Shown here: positions 11,013-20,627 of the stretch, piece by piece
Layout: each line of letters starts with the position of its first letter
Numbering within the stretch: the first letter of the stretch is position 1
NCBI GenBank assembly: GCA_012845835.1
Contig: JABAKD010000021.1
Location: forward strand, 3,126,206 to 3,190,205
Length of the DNA stretch: 64,000 bases
Direction: 5' to 3'
Source of the DNA: Undaria pinnatifida
Taxonomy: Eukaryota > Sar > Phaeophyceae > Laminariales > Alariaceae
Translations under genes and position numbers: made by a program
The notes under the pieces: generated by a model
The model's database searches: none
The model's input: only the letters and a program-made list of their open reading frames with translations
What the model was told of the DNA's origin: nothing

Positions 11013-11763
11013 TTAAGATGCCAGCGGTGGATGGCGCTGCCGCGGCATTTGCGTGTGGCTCTGCAGCTCTGCGTCTCTCCGCTTCATGCCTTTTCCGCAT
11101 GAACAACTCGGCTCCCTCCTCCACCCGTCGAAATGATCTGCCGGCCTTCTGAGCAGCTTTCGCCACCCTCCGAACTTCATTCCAAAGACCGACGTATCCT
11201 CCTTCAGATGCACCAACCAGTCCTTCTCATGATCCCCTGAGTAGCCCTTACCTCCCCAAACATCACTCTCTGTGGCAGACGCTCCTCCCTCATACGTGCT
11301 ACGAATTCCGCAAACAATATCCTCCGTTTGCGCACTACCTCCTCCATTCTCTCGGAATCTGTCTTGGCAAGCAGGTCGGCGTACAATAGCGTGTGGTAGT
11401 CTCTCTTCCGTTTCCGCCATCCGAGGCATCGGAGGAGCATTGAATATTGAACCCGTCGTAACCTGTCATAGTTAGGCTTGTTCGGGCTCCACGTCATGCA
11501 ACGGTGGAGTAGTATCTCGATCACCTCGGCTTTCGCAACCACACCTTCAACCATAAGCGCACACTTGGGCGATCATAAATTTCCATCTTGTACCGCTGGA
11601 AGAATGCCCAGACCCTCTGAAGACGCCGCGTTATTTTGATGCAGAGTTCTCTGCCGGCAGGGATAGCCTCGCCGAATACACAAACTCGATTGTTTGTTTG
11701 TATACCTGGCCGGCTGAATTGATGGTGAACGACAACTTTCTCCCGCCTTTGATTTGCCGGCAC
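11013..11763 (-). pseudogene. LINE C-terminal extension
   Basis: Three overlapping frames together hold the region after the RT. 11521-11763 has ITRRLQRVWAFFQRYKMEIY. 11204-11554 has LLHRCMTWSPNKPNYDRLRR, SMLLRCLGWRKRKRD and RKRRILFAEFVARM. 11013-11429 has KGYSGDHEKDWLVHLKEDTS and FGMKFGGWRKLLRR. The same residues recur in the second LINE copy (16522-17085), so this is element sequence. Two or more indels separate the frames. A run of C at 10977-10987 (G on the coding strand) encodes a terminal glycine tract. Confidence 0.75.
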
Positions 11764-11807
11764 TTGATCCCTGTTTTTGCCTCGGAGACTGAAGCCCTAA
11801 CGCCGAG

Positions 11808-12027
11808 CGCGCATTCACGATTACCGTCGTCTTCCTATTCAACCCTTCTGATGATCGCGATACGATGCCTGCATGGTCCGCGCACAGCATACCCCACAAT
11901 ATCTGCACCTCTTCCTCCTCTTTCCCCCCCCGTCCGTCGACTTTGCCCGTGCGTGAAGTGCCCTGCTTCTCGTCTTTCTCCTTCTTTCGTTGGAGCTGCA
12001 CCAACCATGTTGTCCATGATGGCTGCA
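11808..12027 (-). pseudogene. LINE reverse transcriptase catalytic box, mutated
   Basis: A lysine/glutamate-rich insertion (QLQRKKEKDEKQ, GKVDGRGGKEEEE) is followed by LWGMLCADHAGIVSRS. In active relatives this reads YADD, the two Asp being essential for polymerisation. Here Tyr is Cys and the second Asp is His (plus-strand 11873-11884), so this copy cannot polymerise. Thereafter the frame continues as SEGLNRKTTVIVNA and breaks. Confidence 0.8.
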
Positions 12028-12360
12028 TCAGCGGGGAAGCGCTTCTCGGACAAAACGCAGTACCGCCTTGAAAAACATGTTGGACAGCAGTGGCGCGAGC
12101 ACGCATCCTTGCCTGAGACCTTGCCCCACGTCGAAATTATTCGAGCACTCTATATCATTCAACTGCACGCATGCTTGCATGCCGTCGTGGGATTGGCGGA
12201 TGGCGGCGAGCATTCTCGGTGGCACGCCAAAAGGAACAAGGATATCCCACAGAAGGGTTTGGTCGACGGAGTCATATGCTTTGGTTAGGTCGAAATAGCA
12301 CAAGTACAAGGGCGTGTCCTTCCGCGCCAGTTCCTGCAGTGGTCGTACTACGAACATCAT
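12028..12360 (-). pseudogene. LINE reverse transcriptase, palm motif A and B
   Basis: The block starts MMFVVRPLQELARKDTP and runs into LYLCYFDLTKAYDSVDQTLL. This is motif A with the first catalytic Asp (FDLTKAYD) intact. Then GVPPRMLAAIRQSHDGM and the motif B string GQGLRQGCVLAPLL follow. These are diagnostic for the LINE RT palm. The frame shifts at the end near 12028-12106, after which the catalytic box continues in a different frame. Confidence 0.85.
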
Positions 12361-12426
12361 GTCAACCGTCGAGCGTCGGGGTCTGAACCCACACTGTTTC
12401 TCGGGCAGAATGTTCTCGCGTTCGCA

Positions 12427-13035
12427 CTAGTCACTCAGGCGACCCGCGATGATTTGGAGGAGTAAGTTTCTGGCGTGAGCCACGAGGTGGATACCATGAT
12501 AATTGCCACACTCTGTCCGATGTTTCGTCTCGTACAGCACCTTTATCGTTGCATCTTTCCGTTGTTGCGACACGCCACCTCCCCGCCACACAGCGACGAT
12601 GATGTCGTGCAACTTTCCGAGCGTGTGCAATTCTCCTTCGTCGGCCAAGACCTGATGCAGGAGCTTGGCCGGGAGGGCATCGGGCCCCCCTTCCTTTTGG
12701 TTTGCCAGCGCACGAATCGTCTTCTCTATTTGGTTTGTAGACGGGACATTGTCCAGTCGCCTGCACGAGGGCCACTTCTTAAGCTTGCCCACGATGTCCG
12801 GGTCAAGGGACAGCGACTTGGTGTAGAGAAATTTATGAAACCACCTGACCCACCTGTCGCGGATGAGGGCATTATCCCGCAGCAATCGACCTCCCTCGTC
12901 CTTGATGTAGTGGGTGTCAAAAGTCCTTTTCCGTTCCACATCCTTTCCCTTTAGATGTTTGTAGAAGCCAAACTGACCACCTTCTCGGATGCACCCATCG
13001 AGTTGGCTGACGTAATCTTCGAAGAACCTCTGCAC
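12427..13035 (-). pseudogene. LINE reverse transcriptase, fingers region
   Basis: This open block has [18 protein letters not shown], a [20 protein letters not shown] segment, then the N-terminal RT motifs: [40 protein letters not shown] and [18 protein letters not shown] with IIAGRLSD. Canonical members have K-A-x-G-x-D in the first and CGNYRGI in the last, so a few positions have drifted. It ends in a stop at 12427; the gap to the next block (12360) holds the CGFRP-like segment in other frames. Confidence 0.8.
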
Positions 13036-13744
13036 AGCTTCCGCCCGCGTGCGTGTTCAGCTGTTTGGTGGTCGCGTTCAAGGCTCGTCGTAGACCACGA
13101 TCATCTGGAACGGAACGCACCCGTGTCTTCGCGTCTTTCCTATCCTGCCATCGTGCAGTCAACTCCGCTTTCGTCTCCTCGGTCGCACTCCAGCCCCTCG
13201 GTACTTGTTTGCGCCGAATACGGGGCGCTATGCCGGCCGCATTCGACAGTAGCGCTTCGTTTAGTGCTGAGATCATGTCATCAACGCATCCGGCATTAGT
13301 ACCGAGAATCGGGGATGCAAGCGTGGCTACTATCGCTTCTTGAAAGTTCAATCGGAGATGCGAGTCCGCCATGAGTCTTGGTAGATCAATAGCTCGCCGG
13401 TTCTTGATGACTATGTTTGGCCGATTTGGAGCGATGCGGCCCAAAAGGCGAATATTTCCGAATACGAGGTTATGGTCCGACTCAGCGTTCTCCCTGGGTG
13501 GGGTCCGCATTGTGACATTACGTACCAATCGTCTATCCATTTGCCGTGTAAGTATGTGGTCAAGCCTGCACTGGGCCTTTACTCGGTTAGGACGCTGACA
13601 CGTGTACGATATACCACGAGCAGGTGTAGCGTAGTACGTGTTGAGGAGAGCGAGGTTGTTATCAGTTACGTACATCAACAGTCGCTCTCCGTTGTCGTTC
13701 GGTTCGTCACGTCGTATGCACCCAGCACCTTGCTGTCGGTCCAC
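12917..13744 (-). pseudogene. LINE endonuclease C-terminal part and linker to RT
   Basis: The block begins with NDNGERLL and LALLNTYYATPARGISYTCQ, then RLDHILTRQ and ESDHNLV. In the EEP fold these are the C-terminal strands, and the SDH motif holds the last catalytic Asp-His pair, here kept. A basic linker follows (KNRRAIDLPRLMADSHLRLN, then ETKAELTARWQDRKDAKTRV), which in this type leads to the reverse transcriptase. The frame is lost near 12917-13035, where the next block overlaps in another frame, marking an indel. Length and order agree with a LINE ORF2. Confidence 0.8.
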
Positions 13745-13900
13745 ACGATCTCTCTCATGTACAAGAATTTACGTCCCTCAGGACAAGGAGGTGGTCCCTA
13801 CTGGGTACCCCCTTGATCACTTCGCCCAAAAGCAACATTTTTCCTGGTGCTCTTGTGGAGAATGGGAGCATAGCGTACAATAAACGACACACCGTTCGAT

Positions 13901-14214
13901 TTATCTTTGAGTGGGATGTGAACCTTTATCAATCCAAGACTGAATCACCCAACCACGACGTCCCCCGTATCCATCCCTGCCACGATACTCTCTAACAGCT
14001 AAGCCCACCCCGTGGTTCTCCTTCTCGTGCGTTCCGCAGTCTACTCCCGCGCAAAACACAACATACCCCGCCGCCGTAAAAGCACTTTGTTCATGACGCC
14101 TCACCTTCTGCAGTCCTATGACATCACAACCTTCGTACTCGTAAGTCTTCAGTATCACCTTGGCGTGGACTATACCGTTTGGCTCCTTGAAAGCAAGTGT
14201 GCCACCGTTATACG
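13901..14214 (-). pseudogene. LINE endonuclease, N-terminal part
   Basis: The frame reads through LAFKEPNGIVHAK, YEYEGCDVIGLQKVRR and AGYVVFCAGVDCG to HGVGLAVRE. This is the N-terminal strand-and-loop region of the exonuclease/endonuclease/phosphatase fold. In active members the motif is LQE, with Glu binding the metal. Here the codon at 14105-14107 (minus) gives Lys, so the catalytic Glu is lost. The frame breaks at about 13901, and the central GDxN part of the domain cannot be followed before the next open block at 13744. In an active element this domain would nick target DNA. Confidence 0.75.
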
Positions 14215-14225
14215 TACCCCCGACT

Positions 14226-15052
14226 GTTGGTTATATAGAACTACCCACTGTACCACACAGTGCCGTGACTACGTGGGCCAGTGGGTAGTTCAAAATAACC
14301 AAAAAAAGATATGTTCGGGAGTCCGCCGATTGACTTTCACAAACTTCGTAACAGGGATCTCCGGGGCTCTCTCCCCTCGCCACGCACTACCGTAGTACTC
14401 AGGGGCAAACTATCATAACCATTCACGTCTCCAGCGCGCACGCTCGCAAACAGGTTAATTCCTTTTTGCTTTTCCCGAAAAAAAGCGGAAATGAGAAGTC
14501 GGTGGGATTCGAACCCATGACATGTCTTTCGTTGGTTATATTGAACTACCCACTGAACTACGCAGTGACGTGACTACGTGGGCCAGTGGGTAGTTCTATG
14601 TTACCAACAAAACATAGGTTTGCGAGTCCGCCAAATGACTCTCACCGACTTTGTAACAGGGGTCTCCGGGGCTCTCTCCCCTAGTCACATGACTACGTAG
14701 TTCAGTGGGTAGTTCTATATAACCAACAAAACATATCATATGTATATGTCATCGGTTTGAATCCCACCGACTTCATATTTCCGCTTTTTTCCGGGAAAAG
14801 CAAAGAGTAAGTAACCTATTTGCGAGCGCGCGCGCTAGAAACGTGAATGGTTATGATAATTTACCCCTGAGTACTACGGTAGTGCGTGGCGAGGTGAGAG
14901 AGCTCCGGAGATCCCTGTCACGAAGTCAGTGAGAGTCAATTTGGCGGACTTCCAAACATATCTTTTGTTGGTTGTATATATATTACCCACTAAGTTACTT
15001 ACCGAAGTCACGTGACTACGTGGGCCAGTGGGTAGTTCTATGTATCCAACAC
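14226..15052. repeat. Nested inverted repeat of tRNA-like units
   Basis: Arms at about 14226-14530 and 14765-15052 are inverted copies. Each runs from CACCGACTTC, a TTTCCGC...GGGAAAAGCAAA string and GTGAATGGTTATGATA, through ACTACGGTAGTGCGTGGCGA, to TGGTTNT...CTACCCACT. Between and within the arms, short hairpins of about 75 bp are built from CGTAGTTCAGTGGGTAGTTC and its complement. Strings resembling pol III boxes occur: A-box-like TAGTTCAGTGGG and B-box-like GGTTCGAATCC (minus, about 14511-14521) or GGTTTGAATCC (plus, 14772-14782). The D arm would not pair, so these are not functional tRNAs. A tRNA-derived mobile unit duplicated head to head is the likeliest reading. Confidence 0.7.
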
Positions 15053-15591
15053 AGACGAGTTCCCTTGCTCTCGACCTAGCCCCTGCATCTGTGTGTAATT
15101 TCTGAACAACCTTTCGAAACCTTTTACGTCTCCTCCCCTTCCTCCCAGCGTCCGATTTTCTCCCTTGCACCCTGCGTTTTCCCAAACAGAGTATTTCCCC
15201 CTCTCCGCCTCCCTTCGCCCAGCCCGATTCTAGCCTAAGTGCCAACGTGAAAGTGGCAGCAGTCCCGACACGCCACGCCCACCTCCTTCCCGACTTTGGT
15301 GCGTACTCACGTGGATTCGATCCTCGTTTCTCTGTTCGACACGAGGCCCACGCTTTCCGCGGCGGTGACGCGACACTGCGTCCGCAGGCAAGGCTGCTGC
15401 GTTAACAAAACTCGCGAGTAACTTTTTTGCCATGTCCCTGGCTTTCACAGCCGGCCCGGCCAAACACGAGCGCTAGTTCAGCGCACGAGTATGTTCGACC
15501 CCACACATCATCGAAGGGGGCATGTCACGTCTTGGGAAAGCCTCAGGCCCGATCACCAACCCGGCCGGGGAGCAGCCGAGGGGAGGACACG
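15053..15591. other. Unassigned
   Basis: No gene was recognised. Open minus-strand frames (14874-15245, 15230-15463) run into the neighbouring repeats and have no domains. Confidence 0.35.
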
Positions 15592-15645
<54 letters not shown>

Positions 15646-15650
15646 TTGAT
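15592..15650 (-). repeat. (CAA)n tail of LINE copy 2
   Basis: An almost pure run of GTT triplets lies on the plus strand, marking the 3' end of the minus-strand LINE. The plus-strand runs of Val and Leu and the minus-strand run of Thr codons that appear as ORFs here are artefacts. Confidence 0.8.
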
Positions 15651-16521
15651 GTCACATTGACTCGCAAAATCAAGTCCGTGGTCACAGGACAAGCTCCAGT
15701 CAATCTAGAGCTGAAGAATACCCAGCGAAAAAACACAAACCAACCGTAGGTGGTACACGCATATATCACAGCTGACGCAATGCCTCCGCCGACATTCTTC
15801 TGCAAGAAACATGTACAAAGTGAACTCGGGAGTCAGCCTACGATGTGCCAGGTCAATACTGGTGCATAGGTCTCAGTAGTCGCGTCTGGAAAAACCAACT
15901 ATACCGCTTGCCACCCAGGAAAGACTACCACGTATATATTGCACGTAGTACCTATCACTACTCATACGCACGTCAGACGCAAGTCTGCTGGAAAAAGGAA
16001 ATATAAAAGGGAAAGAAAATAAGAGAAAGGGATGGAAAGGAAATAATAGGAAAAGTAAAAGGAAAGATATATAGAGCGAAAAAGGAAAACGCTGGTGCAT
16101 AGGTCTTACTACACGCGCCTGAAAAAACCGACTACTGCTGTACATCGCTTGCCACCCAGGGAATACTACCACGTATATATTACACGGAGTACCTATCACT
16201 ACGCATACGCACGTCAATCGCAAGTCAATTGGATAAAGGAAACTAACAAAAGAAAAAAACAGAAGGGGAAAGAAAAAAATATAAGAAAGCGAAAACGGAA
16301 AGAAAAGAAAAGACAAGAAAAGACAAGACAAGAAGACGAAGCAAGGAAAGGAAAAAAGGAAAACACGTCATTCTAGCAGATCCTAGGAACTAACTAATGA
16401 CGGCATTGGGCTCATAAGGGGTATCAAGTGCATTAATGGCACCGGGGAGCGAACTCAACAAGGCGAAGAAGTCAGGGCGGCCTTACGCTGACTTGTGACG
16501 GCCATTGGAAGGCCACAAACG

Positions 16522-17085
16522 TCAGGACGGTGATGGCCGGACAAATGCTTCAATTCTCTTTTGGCAGGACGCCCTCCCTCCTCCCCCCAATCCTCCTTTC
16601 TCCGCGCCCCTCCCCTTGCCTCTTCGCCCCGGCCGTTTTAAGATGCCAGCGGTGGATGGCGCTGACGCGGCCTTTGCGTGTCGCTCTGCAGCTCTGCGTC
16701 GCTCCGCCTCATGCATTATCCGCATGAACAACTCGGCTCCCTCTACCCGTCGAAACGATTTGCCCGCCTTCTGAGCAGCCTTTCGCCATCTATCTAGCTT
16801 CATTCCAAAGACCGACATATCCTCCTTCGAATGCACCAACAAGTGCTTCTCTTTCTCCCCTGAGTAGCCCTTACCGCCAAAAAGCGCCCCAAATATTACC
16901 CTCTGTGGTCTTCGCCCGTACGTGCTACGAATCCCGCAAACAATATCCTCCGTTTGGGCGCTATCGCCTCTATGCTCTCGGACGCTGTCTTGGCAAGCGG
17001 GTCGGCGCACGATAGCGTGTGGTCGTCGCGCTTCCGTCTCCGCCATCCGAGGCATCGGTCGAGGTTGGAGTGGTGTACCAGGTAC
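16522..17085 (-). pseudogene. LINE copy 2 C-terminal coding fragment
   Basis: The frame 16522-17055 keeps RRPHAIVRRPACQD, KGYSGEKEKHLLVHSKEDMS and FGMKLDRWRKAAQKAG, ending in a glycine-rich tail. The overlapping frame 16896-17123 holds VHHSNLDRCLGWRRRKRDDH and RKRRILFAGFVART. Both match the end of LINE copy 1, so at least one frameshift lies between them. No reverse transcriptase or endonuclease remains in this copy. Confidence 0.75.
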
Positions 17086-17098
17086 GAGCTATCAATAG

Positions 17099-17109
17099 GA
17101 TAGACAGCC
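17099..17109. repeat. Left flanking direct repeat of giant palindrome
   Basis: GATAGACAGCC matches GATAGATAGCC at 20555-20565 at 10 of 11 bases. The two stand immediately outside the outer ends of the palindrome arms, as a target-site duplication would. It lies about 15 bp beyond the 5' end of LINE copy 2. Confidence 0.55.
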
Positions 17110-17696
17110 AATACACCAATCAATATCGTGATCTTCTTGTACGACCAACATCAATAGTCATGTTTTTGGCAGTAACCATCTTTCCTCAACTCTTTGGAAC
17201 TGAGGGAAAATGGTTGATTGAAATTGAATCAAAATGCCATCTCATACCATATATGACAGAAAGCTCCGCTATCACAGGTGAGCGCTATCATTTGCTCGGC
17301 AAACATCACCAGCAATCGCTCATCCCTCCAAAACGTCCAGGAAAACTCTAATTTTTTGGAATATTTGAGCTTGGTCAGCAGAGAGCAAGCACAAGTAGTA
17401 GCCGGAGAGGGGGGTGGGAAGTGCAGGGTGACCGGCACAAGCATTTTACCTTACACAGCTACCCAGCCTTCTGTCCTATTATAGCTACCATTCCCCACTA
17501 AAAGAAAAATATTCATCGCAAAGGAAACCAAGACCATGCTATAATGCTACGTCAGAAAACATCGCGGCCGTAATGTTCGCAGTATATCGTCTCGACTTAC
17601 TAACAACAAAAATAGAGTACCGTGCTGTATTGCTTCTGAAAATGAGGACAAATCGCAGTCGGGAAAGAAATACATTCTACATGAACGCTCTGTTAT

Positions 17697-18815
17697 CTAA
17701 TCCGATCCGAAAGACGGGAACGGTTTCCCGGCTGGGTGTCCGTGCCTTGGCGCGTACTCCACCGCGACCAGCATCCTCGTGCCGACCCCAGCTCTGGCCC
17801 AGACCTCAATGGGCTCAGCATCCGAGGTTCCCACGGAGCACGAGAGGTGCGACTCGTAGTTCAGTCTCACAACCAAACCGTCGCGCCATCCCTTGTCCCC
17901 CCGAAGCGTCTCCCTGCTGACGCAATAAATGTCCTCGAATTCAGCGGGGGCTGGCGGCGGCCAAGTCTGTTGTGCCGGTTCGGGCGACTGCAGAGCAGCA
18001 TCAGCTACTTCTGCTGATCCTGCTGCTGCTGCTACTGCTGCGTTGGCGACGGCCATTGCCCCTCCTGCGTTTCCTGCTTAGCTGCTCCCGTCTAAAACTT
18101 CACCATCATTCCTTGTCCCCTGTCAAAGGCTATTCTTTTTTCCATTCCAACAACCACACTTGCGTCTATGATCACCTCATATTTTTCAATTTCGTTAACC
18201 AATCTCTCAGCCACAACCACCCCTCTCACTCATCTTCGACAAATTCCTCCGGTGGCGACAGTTGGAGCGGCTGCGCTGCCGGTGAGTGCTGCGACGGTAG
18301 CGGCTCGTGCGGTTGTGATGGTATTTCTGGCTCTGCCGTTTCTGCATCCTCTTCCATTTTTCAGACCCGGGTTGGCTTGCGCAAATTTCCTCGGACAGCG
18401 TTTCTCCAAAGACCACGCTATTAGTATGGAATCCATTATTTTGAATAGCTCTTGCTGCTGCACTTTGATTCCTTACCTACGTTGCCATTTCAAGTGGCCA
18501 ACTATCTCTTGGAGAACTCCCTCTAGGAAGTGTTGAGTCGTCGGGAATGCAGCGCTCCCTTTTGTCGCCTGTCCATCCATGACTGCTCTCTCGACAGAGG
18601 ATTGTCTTGGCAAGATGCTGTGCTTGCTATGCAGCATACAGAGCCATGCGTTTGTCAGCCAGTAGCTGGGTCTCGACCTTGTGGTCCTCGGAGACTGAGT
18701 AGCCTTCCCAGCAAATTGATTCCCCTCCATCTCGACAGTAGCCGTCGCAAAACTCGTTGCAGTCGACAATCATCCTCGTCTCCATCTCCTCAGGGTACCC
18801 TATATCCAAAGGCAT
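17697..18815 (-). pseudogene. Unrecognised gene, left-arm copy, decayed
   Basis: It starts at MPLDIGYPEEMETRMIVDCN (ATG at 18815), goes on through CWEGYSVSEDHKVETQLLAD and stops at 18627. In other frames follow AAFPTTQHFLEGVLQEIVG (to about 18473) and QQQELFKIMDSILIAWSLEK. The last block, 18056 to 17697, reads FEDIYCVSRETLRGDKGWRD, GLVVRLNYESHLSCSV and EVWARAGVGTRMLVAVE and ends in a stop. The same order is found in the right-arm copy, so one ancestral ORF of roughly 370-400 codons was present. I know no family with these motifs. Stops and frameshifts mean it is not functional. Confidence 0.5.
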
Positions 18816-18817
18816 AG

Positions 18818-18859
18818 GTTGTCTTGTCGTATGCTAGCACGATCGTACGACAAGACAAC
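18818..18859. repeat. Central hairpin of giant palindrome
   Basis: GTTGTCTTGTCGTA (18818-18831) pairs perfectly with TACGACAAGACAAC (18846-18859) around the loop TGCTAGCACGATCG. The outer sequence continues to pair with mismatches. The ATG codons of the two divergent gene copies lie just outside it, at 18815 (minus) and 18862 (plus). Confidence 0.85.
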
Positions 18860-18861
18860 TG

Positions 18862-19966
18862 ATGCCATTGGACGTAGGGTGCTCCGAGGAGCTCGAGACG
18901 AGGATGACGGTCGACTGCAACGAGTATTGCGGCGGCTACAGTCGAGTCAATTTGCTGGGAAGGCTACTCAGTCTCCGGGGACCACGAGGTCGAGACCCAG
19001 CTTTTAGTTGACAAGCGCATGGCTTTGCATGCTGCATACCAAGTACAGGATCTTGCCAAGACAACCCTCCGTCGAGAGAGCAGTCAGGGATAGACAGACG
19101 CCAAAGGGGGCGCTGCATTCCCGACCACTCAATAATTTCTGGAGGGAATTCTCCTAGAGAAAATAGGCGAGTTGAAATGCCAACAAAGAAAGGCAAGAAA
19201 TCCAAGTGCAGAATCAAGAGCTAATTAAAAAAATGGCTTCAACACAAATAGCGTGGTCCTTGGAGAAAAAGCGATCGGAGGAAATTAGCGCAAACCAGCC
19301 GGAGCCGGGAAAATTGGACGAGGACGAAGAAGAGGCAGAGCCAGAAACACCACCGCTATCGCCCGAGCCGCTACCATCGCAGCAGTCGCCAGCAGCGTAG
19401 CCGCTCCCACTGTCGCCACCGGAGGAATTTAACGAAGATGAGCATGAGGGAGTGGTTGTGGCTGAGAGATTGGTTAACGAAAGTGGAAAATATGAGGTGA
19501 TCGGAGACGCAAGTGTGGTGGTTGGAATGGAAAAAGCGATGACCCCTGACAGAGGAAAAGGGACGATGGTGGAGTTCAAGACGAGAGCTGCTAGAAACAG
19601 GAAGAGCATGAGGAGCAACGGCCGCCGCTAACGCAGCAGCAACAGCAGCTGCTACTGCTGCAGCTGCAGCTGCAGTCGCCGGAACCTGGACCGCCTGCTT
19701 GGCGGCCGCGAGCCGCCCCCGAATTTGAGAACGTTTATTGCGTTGGCAGGGAGAGGCTTCGGGGGGACAAGGGATGGCGCGACGGTTTGGTTGTGAGACT
19801 GAACTACGAGTCGCACCTGTCGTGCTCCGTGGGAGAGACGAATGCTGAGCCCTTTAAGGTCTGGGCCAGAGCTGGGGTCGGCACGAGGTGTCCGGTTGCG
19901 ATGGAGCACGATCGAAGGCACGGACGCCCAGCCGGGGAATCGTTCCCGCCTTTCGGACCGGATTAG
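18862..19966 (+). pseudogene. Unrecognised gene, right-arm copy, decayed
   Basis: The ATG at 18862 begins MPLDVGCSEELETRMTVDCN. A deletion of about 10 bp relative to the left arm after GGYSR shifts the frame. From 19206 a frame is open except for a TAG at 19398. It carries KKMASTQIAWSLEKKRSEEI, an acidic/proline segment (DEDEEEAEPETPPLSPEPLP), then EGVVVAERLVNESGKYEVIG and VEFKTRAARNRKS to a stop at about 19629. A glutamine/leucine-rich stretch and FENVYCVGRERLRGDKGWRD, GLVVRLNYESHLSCSV and KVWARAGVGTR follow in another frame, ending at TAG 19964-19966. The middle part is better preserved here than in the left arm. Function unknown. Confidence 0.5.
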
Positions 19967-20554
19967 GTAACAGAGCGTTCATGTAGAATTTCTTTCATTC
20001 CCGACTGCGATTCGTTTTCATTTTTGGTAGCAATACAGCAAGGTGCTCTCTTATCGCGGTTGATGTAATCGAGACGATACACTGCTAAAGTTTCGGCAGC
20101 GATGTTTTCTGACGTAGCATCATAGCACGGGCTTGTTTTTCTTTGTGATGCGGTGAATACCTTGCTGTAAGTGTGAGACGGTAGCTATAGTTCGGCAGAG
20201 GGCTGTTTAGCTTTGTAGGGTAAATGCTTGTGCCGGTCACCCTGCACTCCTCCCCCCATCTCCGGCCACTACTTGTGCTTGCTCTCCGCTGATCAAGCTC
20301 AAATATTCCAAAATGCTGGGGTTTTCTGGAGTTTTTGGAGGGATGAGCGATTGTTAGTGATGTTTGCCGAGCAAATGATAGCGCTCACCTGTGTGTAGCC
20401 GAACTTCCTGCCGTACATGGTACGAGATGGCTCCTTGATTATATTTCAATCAACCATTTTCCCTCAGTTCCAAAGAGTCAAGGAAAGATCGTTACTACCG
20501 AAAACATTACTTTTTATTTCGGTCGTACGAAAAGATCACGGTATTGACTGGTAT

Positions 20555-20565
20555 GATAGATAGCC
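20555..20565. repeat. Right flanking direct repeat of giant palindrome
   Basis: GATAGATAGCC is the partner of 17099-17109 with one mismatch; see the palindrome entry. Confidence 0.55.
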
Positions 20566-20627
20566 TTTTATGTTACCTGGTGGTTTGAATATATATGTTA
20601 TTGATAGATCAGGAAAAGGTAACATGT

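Larger units (their letters stand above)
10243..14215 (-). mobile_element. Non-LTR retrotransposon (LINE), nearly full-length, inactive
   Basis: Reading on the minus strand, pieces of an apurinic-type endonuclease, a reverse transcriptase and a C-terminal extension follow in the order usual for EEP/RT LINEs. They are split over several frames by stops and indels. After the last coding part comes an untranslated stretch with a C/T-rich section (plus-strand AG-rich 10595-10770), and the element ends in CAA triplets (plus-strand GTT, 10250-10270). The same 3' region and tail are found in the second copy at 15592-17085. The 5' limit near 14215 is where similarity to the coding frame stops and tRNA-like palindromes begin. 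Confidence 0.85.
15592..17085 (-). mobile_element. LINE copy 2, 5'-truncated
   Basis: From the (CAA)n tail (plus-strand GTT run 15592-15650) the sequence follows LINE copy 1 through its 3' untranslated region and the C-terminal coding part. Similarity ends near 17085 at the VHHS-coding position, a normal 5' truncation of target-primed reverse transcription. A segment of about 150 bp (15863-16010, beginning CTGGTGCATAGGTCT) is repeated at 16091-16240, whereas copy 1 has it once (from about 10471). This copy therefore carries an internal tandem duplication. Confidence 0.8.
17110..20554. mobile_element. Giant palindrome (arms about 1.7 kb), candidate transposon
   Basis: The left arm is 17110-18831 and the right arm 18846-20554; they are inverted copies throughout, with scattered substitutions and indels. 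Outer ends: CCAATCAATATCGTGATC on the left against GATCACGGTATTGACTGG on the right. Further matched landmarks are the CAAATGATAGCGCTCACC block (right) with its complement at 17278-17300, and the gene copies at 17697-18815 and 18862-19966. The centre is a 14-bp perfect stem with a 14-nt loop. An 11-bp near-identical direct repeat borders it, the size range seen for Mutator-like elements, which can have long inverted repeats. No transposase was recognised. Alternatives are an inverted duplication at a replication fork or an assembly artefact, though arm divergence argues against the latter. Confidence 0.75.

Noticed and set aside
14511..14782. Functional tRNA genes at the tRNA-like strings
   Set aside because: B-box-like strings fit, but the D arm (GTTC facing GTTC) cannot pair and the acceptor ends do not match.
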